From: an uncultured Flavobacteriaceae bacterium
Lineage (GTDB): Bacteria > Bacteroidota > Bacteroidia > Flavobacteriales > Flavobacteriaceae
Length of the DNA: 64,000 nucleotides
NCBI GenBank assembly: GCA_947500445.1
Contig: CANMSB010000021.1
Coordinates: 1 to 64,000, forward strand
Direction: 5' to 3'
Made by a program: the position numbers and the translations under genes. The notes under the pieces were generated by a model. That model was not told the origin of the DNA. It saw nothing but the letters and a program-made list of their open reading frames with translations, and ran no database searches. Position 1 is the first letter of the stretch, and each line of letters opens with the position of its first letter. Below are positions 53,118-61,201 of this stretch, piece after piece.

Positions 53118-54323
53118 TTATAATTTCCAGGAAGCCTGTATTGAGTCTAGGGCATGCAAACCGACAATACGGGAACTGATAACGGCGTTTTCGATTGCCT
53201 TAACTTCGATCAGCATTTCATAAAATTCTGGAAGCTCGTTTTGAGAGGCGTTCAAAGCTTTGCTCAACTCGTTTCCTTTTTCTGGATCGGTAAAATAGGC
53301 TAGACTAGTATCGATACCAAAGTTCCACAGTCCGCCGAAAACCAACAATGGTTTTGAATAAGGCCCCATTGTTTTGGTTACCAAACAGTAATCTGTAACC
53401 TCTCTATTTTTGTTTACCGAAGGGTCATATATTGTGGTGCTTTTGTTTTGAGGATCGGTATACTGTATGGATGGCTTGTCCTCGTACTGAAATTTGTAAT
53501 GCACCCCAACAGTGGAAAAAAGCGAAAGATTGTTTAGTGATCCAATGGCTAAAATTTCTTTGTTCTTAAGAGTTTCGGGGTCAAGGTTGCTCATGGGTCG
53601 AATTTGAAATTCCTTGTTCACCTTTCCAAAAGCGGTACTGACCCGATTGGTCCAAAGACTACTTCTAAAAGGTATGGAGGTTTGCGGAAACTGATTGTAC
53701 TTAATGGTGCTATCACCATATTTACTAATGTAAAACTCAAAATCCCTTCTGTTTTTAACATTATCACTTCTCAAAACCCGCTTTCGGGGCAGTTTGGGGT
53801 CGTACTCTGTCCAAAGGAAAAAATCTCCAAGGACCAGTGTGGCTTTGTCCCCACGGGCCGAAAAAATTTCATTTAGCAATATGTTGTTTTGTAGCGCCCC
53901 TGGCCCGGAATGTACTTTCCAATTCCAGAGACCAAAAAACGATAGTAATATGAAAAGCGAACTGAAAATCAGGACTTTGCGGCCCATTTTTTTGTTGTTC
54001 TCCTTTTTATTGTCCTCAAAAACAACTGCATACCCCCCTTTTGGAATCGATAATTTTATAGGGTCTTTCAACCCTTTGGTCGCGTAATATGAGGCCAGCT
54101 TTTTCCTTAGCTTGTATACGTATACCCGAACCATCGGATTTTGGACGGAGTCAAAATTCTCCTTGCCAAAAATGGTCAGGGCAATATCGGCCTCTTTTGG
54201 AACATAGGCATCGAAAGAGCATTCGACCAAAAATTTCAAAAGGTTGCCATAAGTGTCCGAATTACCGAAAACCTTTGCATCTATTATTTTTTTGACCAGA
54301 TCAAGTTTTTCCGTGTTGTTCAT
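53118..54323 (-). CDS. ToxR/CadC-like membrane-anchored winged-helix regulator
   Basis: A 401-residue protein. Residues 1-100 form an OmpR-type winged helix of the kind common in Acidobacteria: FLVECSFDAYVPKEADIAL, then GKENFDSVQNPMVRVYVYKL and SIPKGGYAVVF. One membrane segment follows (VLIFSSLFILLSFFGLWNW, 115-135), and about 265 residues outside it are beta-rich with unknown role (GDKATLVLGDFFLWTEY, KPLLVFGGLWNFGID). It belongs to the ToxR/CadC plan in which an outer domain senses and the inner wing binds DNA without phosphorylation. The gene ends 52 bases after a long intergenic region and starts 450 bases before the sulfatase, on the opposite strand, so it may control the sulfatase. Confidence 0.83.
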   Translation of the reverse strand: MNNTEKLDLVKKIIDAKVFGNSDTYGNLLKFLVECSFDAYVPKEADIALTIFGKENFDSVQNPMVRVYVYKLRKKLASYYATKGLKDPIKLSIPKGGYAVVFEDNKKENNKKMGRKVLIFSSLFILLSFFGLWNWKVHSGPGALQNNILLNEIFSARGDKATLVLGDFFLWTEYDPKLPRKRVLRSDNVKNRRDFEFYISKYGDSTIKYNQFPQTSIPFRSSLWTNRVSTAFGKVNKEFQIRPMSNLDPETLKNKEILAIGSLNNLSLFSTVGVHYKFQYEDKPSIQYTDPQNKSTTIYDPSVNKNREVTDYCLVTKTMGPYSKPLLVFGGLWNFGIDTSLAYFTDPEKGNELSKALNASQNELPEFYEMLIEVKAIENAVISSRIVGLHALDSIQASWKL

Positions 54324-54776
54324 TTTTTACATTCAGATCGGGAGCACATTGATATATGCGATACCCGCATAAGGATTCAAATCACAAAACCATGGCGCAC
54401 CAGGCCAGAAAGTTCTATGATTTTATGTTACTTTAATGCCTTATAATAGGCGTTTTTGTGGAGGGTAAATAGGCGGGAATACCATAAAACATGCCCAAAT
54501 GAAGTTAATTATTGTCCTATAGGGAGACTTTTAAAAGGTTTTAATAGTGATTCAATATAATGAAAAAGTAGCAAATAGCGACACAACATCGTATTGATAT
54601 CAAAAAGGATTCAAAGAATGTACACTATGGAATATATAGCAGGGAATAGTTCTTTTTTAATGGCTACCACAGCTACTGTTTCAAAAGGAGGGGTCGCCAC
54701 TTGAACTTTTTAAGTATAATAAAAGGGAAAGGCACTGGTAATCTGCTTCGATTTTCATAAAAACAACCATTTATAG
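54324..54776. other. Divergent promoter region between the ToxR-like regulator and the sulfatase
   Basis: About 450 bases without a gene on either strand. It should hold the promoters of both flanking genes. No motif was recognised. Confidence 0.4.
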
Positions 54777-56405
54777 ATGCTAAAAAATTGTTTCAAGCCC
54801 AACGTTTTGACCATGCTGGTTTCGTTGGCAACCGTTTTGGTGGGTAATGCCCAAAAGTCTCCTACAAAAGATACGAGACCAAATATTATTTTTATCATGT
54901 CGGATGATCATGCCTACCAAGCGATCGGATCGTATGATACGACATTACTGCGTACGCCCCACATTGATCGTATTGCAAAAGAGGGCATGATTTTTACCAA
55001 TGCAAGTGTCACAAACTCGATCTGTGCTCCTTCAAGGGCGGTTATCCTCACGGGGAAACACAGTCATATCAATGGTAAAATAGACAATAGAACCCCATTC
55101 GATACGACTCAGACCACATTTCCCCAATTGTTTAAAAAAGCCGGGTACCAAACCGCGCTCTTTGGAAAATTGCATTTTGGGAACAGTCCTAAAGGTATCG
55201 ATGAGTTTATGATTTTGCCCGGTCAGGGATATTATCTTAATCCGGACTTTATAACAAAAAAAGGGGATACCGTTCAAGTAAAGGGATACGCCACGGATAT
55301 TATTACCGATATGACCCTAAACTGGCTGGAAAATGACCGACAAAGGGACAAACCCTTTATGCTAATGTATTTACACAAGGCCCCTCATAGGCCCTGGTGG
55401 CCCAGAGCCGATAAGTTTAAAGAATTTTACAACAAAAAATTCCCGATTCCGGAGACCTTGTTCGATGCTTATGAAAATCGGGGTTCGGCGGCCAAAACGG
55501 CCGAAATGAATATTCTGTACCATATGTTGTACGGCCATGACAGCAAAGTAAAACCGGAAACTTGGGATGTTATGAAAGCAATCGAACCCAAGGTCCAGGA
55601 AAGAAGGGACCGTTTTTACGACGATTATGATCGTATGGATAACGAACAAAAAATCGCTTATGATGCGGTTTTGAACCGCATTAATGAGGATTTTAGAAGA
55701 AATTGGCCCAACATGACCCAAAGGCAAAAAATGGAATGGAAGTATCAACGGTATATGCAGGACTATTTAGGTAGTGTTTCTTCAGTTGATGATAACGTTG
55801 GCCGTGTTTTAACCTATTTGGACGACAGTGGTATAGCCGAGAATACCATTGTAGTATACACTTCGGATCAGGGGTTTTATTTAGGGGAGCACGGTTGGTT
55901 CGACAAACGTTTCGTTTACGAGGAGTCGTTTAAAACGCCATTATTGATTCGATGGCCCAATGTTATTGGACCGGGGACCACGGAAGACGAGATGGTACAA
56001 AACCTGGATTTCGCACAAACTTTTTTGGCCGCTGCGGGAATTGGCGCACCAGCTGACATGCAAGGGGAAAACTTGATGCCCTTATTGGAAGGGGAAAAAG
56101 AAAATTGGACGCGTGAAGCCGTATATTATCATTACTATGAATATCCCAGTGTTCATATGGTAAAAAGACACTATGCAATCGTTACCAAAAAATATAAACT
56201 TATCCATTTTTACTATGATGTTGACGAATGGGAACTGTATGATAGAATCAACGACCCTAAAGAATTAAAAAACCGCTATGATGATCCCGACTACGCAGAG
56301 GTGATTGCCCAGCTCAAAGAAGAGTTGCTTGCATTACGAGTGCAATACGGCGACTCGGAAGAATTGGATCAAAAATATATCGAAGCCTATACCTTAGATC
56401 GCTGA
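54777..56405 (+). CDS. Type I sulfatase (formylglycine type), secreted
   Basis: A 542-residue sulfatase. After a signal peptide (LVSLATVLVGNAQ) come the metal aspartates in FIMSDDHAYQAIG (Asp43, Asp44), the formylglycine site with Cys83 in NSICAPSRAVILTGKHSH, GKLHFG and the late YTSDQGFYLGEHGWFDKR with its Asp-Gln-Gly. This is the S1 family that removes sulfate from polysaccharides or glycosaminoglycans; C-x-P-S-R maturation requires an anaerobic or aerobic activating enzyme not in the window. A marine algal glycan is the likely substrate. A 130-residue insert between residues 215 and 340 (KVQERRDRFYDDYDRMDNEQ) sets it apart from short sulfatases. No SusC/SusD pair is present. Confidence 0.93.
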   Translation: MLKNCFKPNVLTMLVSLATVLVGNAQKSPTKDTRPNIIFIMSDDHAYQAIGSYDTTLLRTPHIDRIAKEGMIFTNASVTNSICAPSRAVILTGKHSHINGKIDNRTPFDTTQTTFPQLFKKAGYQTALFGKLHFGNSPKGIDEFMILPGQGYYLNPDFITKKGDTVQVKGYATDIITDMTLNWLENDRQRDKPFMLMYLHKAPHRPWWPRADKFKEFYNKKFPIPETLFDAYENRGSAAKTAEMNILYHMLYGHDSKVKPETWDVMKAIEPKVQERRDRFYDDYDRMDNEQKIAYDAVLNRINEDFRRNWPNMTQRQKMEWKYQRYMQDYLGSVSSVDDNVGRVLTYLDDSGIAENTIVVYTSDQGFYLGEHGWFDKRFVYEESFKTPLLIRWPNVIGPGTTEDEMVQNLDFAQTFLAAAGIGAPADMQGENLMPLLEGEKENWTREAVYYHYYEYPSVHMVKRHYAIVTKKYKLIHFYYDVDEWELYDRINDPKELKNRYDDPDYAEVIAQLKEELLALRVQYGDSEELDQKYIEAYTLDR

Positions 56406-56991
56406 TACATTCTTTTACCCACCCGGACGCTATAATTTTCTTAGGTTTTTTCTATCGTTTAATTTCTACGACTACTAGGTTTTCCCATAGGTTGGGCAAA
56501 ACCCAAGTGCTGAAAAAATCGAATTTATAATCGGTACCGATACGCCGGTACTCCGGTAAACTTTGGAACATGTTTTCTTCATTTCCAACCATATCTTGTT
56601 TCTTTTTTTTCTGTACGATAGGTTTCGAAACTACCCTAAAATTAGGCTTGGGCGCGTTTATGATACTATGCCCGTATCCTTTTTGTTATTCCGGACCATA
56701 GCCAGGTGTTCAGTATCTTTTTTTGTCTGGTCAGTATATGTTGTGGGTTTGTTCCGATAGCGGTACTCTATGGCAATGCGCTTGAAAATTGCCCCAAAAC
56801 AGCTGGTTTAACCGTTATTTTAACGGTTTATGGAACGGTTAAAACCAATAACATTGTCCTTTATAAAACTTAATATTGAGAAGATAAAACGCAACAGTTT
56901 ATTTTGAGATTTTACCGATTAGTAGCGCTGAATATGTTAACACAAAACAAAAGGAATACTAATATCGAACATTTTAAAAATCTTGAAGATT
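56406..56991. other. Intergenic region before the glycan-active protein
   Basis: About 590 bases with no gene. A 65-codon frame at 56563 looks like a chance frame. The AACCGTTA cluster at 56810 is described separately. Confidence 0.4.
56810..56841. promoter_or_regulatory. AACCGTTA/TAACGGTT inverted pair plus a third near-copy
   Basis: AACCGTTA at 56810-56817 and TAACGGTT at 56821-56828 form a perfect eight-base inverted repeat across three bases; GAACGGTTA follows at 56833-56841. They end about 150 bases before the gene at 56992. The same octamer occurs twice upstream of the GntR-type gene. Confidence 0.5.
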
Positions 56992-59900
56992 ATGAAAAGA
57001 AAATTACGGACGATCGTTATTTTGACCGCGCTTTTTTTTAGCGGATTTGAGCTGACCGCTCAGGATGTCGGCATGAATTTGGGAGACCCTGTATCGGGCT
57101 TATCCTATGTCGACGTTGTTAAGGATACCAGAGGTTTTCAAAACCCCACCAATTCTAGTTTGGAGGTACCTTTGGACAATAATGGCTGGCCACGTGCAGA
57201 TTTTTCATTAACCTGTTTTGATTTGCGAAATACCAGGGGAAATGGGCAAGATGTAACCGAAGAGAACCCTAATCCTGATCCTGCCGAAGACCCGAACCCT
57301 CCAAAACTCGATGTTGAAGGAATTTACAGGGCATCTTTTAAGGGAAAGGCAAAAAAGATAAAGATGAAGGCATCCCAAGCCGTTATTTTGGATACGCTCT
57401 ATAACGAAGCGACCAATACCACCACGTTTAAAGTGGACTACAAGCCAAGGGACGAGGGGCGACCATTTTTCGCAATAGAAATGACCGGAACCCAGCGGAA
57501 CAACAATGCACCCTTGAATTCCGGAATAACCGATTTAAAAATCCACAGACCTGGGTACCCTTTGAACACGAATAAACTGTTTACCGACGAATGGATCGGT
57601 TTTGTAGCACCATTCGATACGTATCGATTTATGGATTGGTCGCATACCAACAACAACGCAAAATTTGTAGTACCGAGAAACAAGGGGGTACAGCCCACGG
57701 GGCCTTTGGAGGTAAGCTGGAACGAACGGCTTACGACACGGCAAAACGACGCCACCACGGGTAAAAACCCGGTTGACGCTTTGGGTAAAACTACCCGTGG
57801 CATGCCCTGGGAGAATATCGCCGAATTTATTAAGATTACAGGTAAAGATGCTTGGATCAATATTCCGGTACATGCAAACAACAACTATGTGAGGGAGTTG
57901 GCAAGGCTGTTAAAAAGAAAGATTCCACAGCAAACGACCCTTTACCTTGAATATAGTAATGAGATTTGGAATTTTACTTTTTCCCAAACCGCATGGAATT
58001 TTCAAAAGGCAAAGGAGGATGTTAGTAACGGCATTGGTAATCTTGACTATGATGATGGAGTACTGTTGGATGGGGATTCTAATGATAACTTATGGGCGGC
58101 CCGAAGATTTGCCAGGCGTACCGTGGAAATCGGACAGATTTTTAAACAAGAGGGACTGGGCGAAATAGGAGGAAGAATACGGCCGGTATTGGCCTTCTAT
58201 AGCAGTAGGCCGGCTTTTGATGCGGCTGGAGGGAAGTTAAATGCCACTCGCGCAATGTTAAATTATATCAAGGATAATTTTGGTCCACCAAAAGAATACA
58301 TTAGTTCCATTGCTACTACCGGATATTTTGGAGGACCTGATTTTGTGGTTTTAGAGGAAGGCGCCAGTGTCAATGAAATTTTAAATGCCTATAATGCCGG
58401 GATTCCAAGATATGATGAATTCGCAGACCTTGCCGAGGAATATGAAGTTGACTATGATGCTTATGAGGGAGCTCCGGGGTTTCGACCGAACTTCACCACA
58501 AACCTAGAAAACCGCATACGGGCTGAACGCAATAGAAGAATGGGGGATTTGTTGAAACGGAATATTGTGGACGGCTTCTTCTCCAATGGAGGAAGGAAAT
58601 TCATGTATTTTGCTTCCCATAAGTTTTATAATAGAAGCGGTTTTTGGGGTACTACGGACATTGTTACCGACAAAAATCGTGATTTTAAGTATAGGGCGCT
58701 GCTGGACGTGATTGCGGGCAATGTGGATAAGAAACCTATTTTAATAAAGGATTCACTAAATATCGGGTTTCAAGGGAAAACATATGATTCGGAAATAGTC
58801 GTTTTCGGTGGAGACCTACCGGTAAATCTGTCAAAGACTTCGGGCAGTCTGCCCAGAGGACTGTCTTTCTCCGATGGAAGGATTATTGGCGTTCCCACCG
58901 AAGAGGGAAAATTTAACTTTAGGATTACGGCTACCGATGCGAACGGGGATACCGATGTTAGGGACGCAACGATTACCATATCCCGTACTTTTGATATTCC
59001 TTTTATTGGGACCGCACCGGAAATCGATGGTCGCCAAGACGATATTTGGAACGGTATCGGGTCCAGAACGTTGAATAGGGTGATACGCCCTAGCAATGAT
59101 GCGGTGGTCTCGCCCTCCGATCTGGATGTCACCTTTAAAACGGCCTGGGATGAAAATGCACTTTATTTTCTAGTAGATGTTGTGGACGATGTACTCATAA
59201 AGGATTCCGATGCGCCTTTTAACGACGATGGCATTGAAATTTATTTAGATCCGGGGAATGAGAAAAGCGACACCTACGATTTGTTGGACAGACAATTGAT
59301 ATTTCGATATAATGACCCCGTAAACAGGGCGAACAGCACACTTCCCGCCGGACTCCGAAGAGAAGAAGTAGAAACGGAGAAAGGATACCGTATGGAAATA
59401 GCGATACCCTGGTCCGGGATAGGGATAAACGGCCCTTCCAATGGCGATTTGTTCGGTTTTGATGTGCATGCCGCCGACGATGACGATGGAGGTGCGCGGG
59501 ACAACAAAAAATCCTTTAACAGCGTAAACGACCTCGCATTCCGAAATACCACCGTGTTCGCCACCGGTAAATTTACGGGGGGCAGTGGCGGTCCCGTAGT
59601 GGAAACGGCCGAATACTATGTTATTAGGAACAAAAAGAGCGGGAAGTACCTCAGACCTGAAAATGGCAATGGAAAATCAAAGATCATTGCCGCAAATAGG
59701 CGCCCGAACGACTGGTTCAAGTGGGAAAAAGTTCCGACGACCAATGGGTTCTTTTATCTTAAAAATAAGCAGACCGGATTGCATTTTAGACCTGTTTCAA
59801 AAAGGGAGGGGGCACAAATGGAAACCCTGACCAGTGACGCTCGCGGTACACGAACGCAATGGAAAACCATCCCGATCGCGGGCGATAACTTCTTCTTCCT

Positions 59901-60303
59901 TAAAAACAGGAGAACCGGTAAAATTTTACATACGACGACCAATAGATCTGGGGGAGATGTTGTACAGAAGTCGACCAGTTTTACGAGAGACCGGGGACGT
60001 TTCCGGTTACAGCCCGTAAACAGTGGCCAAACTGCCGCTGCGCCGCAAGTTACCACTGTACAAACTGCCGAAGTGTCAACATCTGCGATAGCAAAGGCAT
60101 TTCCGAATCCTATGTTAAATGAACTTACCATCATTAATGTGGAAAAAAGTGAATTTTATCGCATCACGAATATCCAGACCGGCCGTACCGTTTCGTCTGG
60201 CACGTTGTCCGGATCCGATTTGGAAACGATAGATGTGAGCAACTTAAGCAAAGGCCTGTTTTTGTTGGAGTATGGTACCCAAAAAATTAAGTTGGTCAAA
60301 TAG
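56992..60303 (+). CDS. Large T9SS-exported glycan-active protein: clan-A-like barrel, Ig-like, CBM9-like and RICIN-like domains
   Basis: The ATG at 56992 is chosen over a TTG at 56983, giving 1103 residues. After a signal peptide (ILTALFFSGFELTAQ) a region of about 560 residues looks like a TIM barrel, with WINIPVHANNNYVRELA and TLYLEYSNEIWNFTF (Glu324 in a clan-A-like Asn-Glu motif, which would be the acid/base). Residues 580-660 are a putative Ig domain (FGGDLPVNLSKTSGSLPRGL). About 660-835 is a CBM9/DOMON-like domain (PEIDGRQDDIWNGIG), 846-990 a RICIN-type domain with three NKxxGK-like repeats (RNKKSGKYLRPENG, KNKQTGLHFRP, KNRRTGKILHT), and the last 70 a sorting domain (AFPNPMLNELTI). The catalytic call is inference. 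A hairpin terminator follows. Confidence 0.85.
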   Translation: MKRKLRTIVILTALFFSGFELTAQDVGMNLGDPVSGLSYVDVVKDTRGFQNPTNSSLEVPLDNNGWPRADFSLTCFDLRNTRGNGQDVTEENPNPDPAEDPNPPKLDVEGIYRASFKGKAKKIKMKASQAVILDTLYNEATNTTTFKVDYKPRDEGRPFFAIEMTGTQRNNNAPLNSGITDLKIHRPGYPLNTNKLFTDEWIGFVAPFDTYRFMDWSHTNNNAKFVVPRNKGVQPTGPLEVSWNERLTTRQNDATTGKNPVDALGKTTRGMPWENIAEFIKITGKDAWINIPVHANNNYVRELARLLKRKIPQQTTLYLEYSNEIWNFTFSQTAWNFQKAKEDVSNGIGNLDYDDGVLLDGDSNDNLWAARRFARRTVEIGQIFKQEGLGEIGGRIRPVLAFYSSRPAFDAAGGKLNATRAMLNYIKDNFGPPKEYISSIATTGYFGGPDFVVLEEGASVNEILNAYNAGIPRYDEFADLAEEYEVDYDAYEGAPGFRPNFTTNLENRIRAERNRRMGDLLKRNIVDGFFSNGGRKFMYFASHKFYNRSGFWGTTDIVTDKNRDFKYRALLDVIAGNVDKKPILIKDSLNIGFQGKTYDSEIVVFGGDLPVNLSKTSGSLPRGLSFSDGRIIGVPTEEGKFNFRITATDANGDTDVRDATITISRTFDIPFIGTAPEIDGRQDDIWNGIGSRTLNRVIRPSNDAVVSPSDLDVTFKTAWDENALYFLVDVVDDVLIKDSDAPFNDDGIEIYLDPGNEKSDTYDLLDRQLIFRYNDPVNRANSTLPAGLRREEVETEKGYRMEIAIPWSGIGINGPSNGDLFGFDVHAADDDDGGARDNKKSFNSVNDLAFRNTTVFATGKFTGGSGGPVVETAEYYVIRNKKSGKYLRPENGNGKSKIIAANRRPNDWFKWEKVPTTNGFFYLKNKQTGLHFRPVSKREGAQMETLTSDARGTRTQWKTIPIAGDNFFFLKNRRTGKILHTTTNRSGGDVVQKSTSFTRDRGRFRLQPVNSGQTAAAPQVTTVQTAEVSTSAIAKAFPNPMLNELTIINVEKSEFYRITNIQTGRTVSSGTLSGSDLETIDVSNLSKGLFLLEYGTQKIKLVK

Positions 60304-60323
60304 CGGGGATTTGGTTTGCGAAG

Positions 60324-60362
60324 AAACCGTAGCGACGAATGCTGTTGCTACGGTTTTTTTTT
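60324..60362 (+). terminator. Rho-independent terminator after the glycan-active protein
   Basis: AAACCGTAGC at 60324-60333 pairs perfectly with GCTACGGTTT at 60347-60356 around a 13-base loop, followed by nine or more T. It lies 21 bases after the stop. Confidence 0.85.
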
Positions 60363-61083
60363 GTTCCGAACAAGTGTTCAATTGAAGCGCACACGCTTTA
60401 TTGCAGTATTTCATTCTCTCGAAAACAGCATATTACATAAGCGCATATGGTGTAAGTAATACTAAGCCGCAGTTTATTTCATAGCGCAATGGTATGAAGG
60501 TATTTTTATACTGGCGACAGGTCGTTGTTTTTGTTCCGATAGTCCGTTCTAAGGCAAATACCCTAAACGTATCGTGCCAATGTTTAATACCGCTTACGTC
60601 ATTTTTTTGATTGCAAATGGTCGTACCGGTTCTTCCCCTATGTAGGCCCATATTGGTAAACAAATACAATCTTCTTTTGGTTTTTTTGCCTGTGCTTGAG
60701 CAGGGATAAATAGGTCTATACCCTATAAAGATCGATCAAGATTTACCGTGTTATAATGCCTGCTATTCATCATTTATAGTACGTTTTAAGGAAAGAAATA
60801 CGTTATCGTTACGCTGAAAGGGTATTTGTAAGGCAACTTTAAACGAGACTTGATTGAGGGCTGCAAAGAAATGCGGTTGGTATCTGTCGTTAATCCTGTT
60901 CGCAGTTTTCACCTTTTCGGTCAGGATTTAAAAAAGAGCAATGGAATATTGTGAAGCCCTAGTTGCCCAAGAGCTTCAAAAAATTCTCTTGAACGCTAGC
61001 AGAAAAACGATAGTGGTAAGGGAATGCTCCCTTTCGAGTTGGTTTTGTTTTATACCGATATCCAAAAACGCAATTAAATAATG
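60363..61083. other. Non-coding stretch between convergent genes
   Basis: About 720 bases without a supported gene. A 78-codon frame on the minus strand (60433-60669) has no recognisable text. Confidence 0.4.
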
Positions 61084-61129
61084 GGCACAAAAAAGGGCGG
61101 CATCGTATGATGTCGCCCTTTTTTGTGCC
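61084..61129. terminator. Long bidirectional terminator hairpin
   Basis: GGCACAAAAAAGGGCG and CGCCCTTTTTTGTGCC form a 16-base inner-outer stem with a further CAT/ATG pair, closing on a short loop. T-runs lie inside the stem on both strands. It stands 70 bases after the minus-strand gene ending at 61202. Confidence 0.8.
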
Positions 61130-61201
61130 GGTTGCGAATCTATTGTTGACTACAACCAACTCCCATATGGCCGCTCTTTATTCTTCGTCAGTGGTCCAAA
61201 A

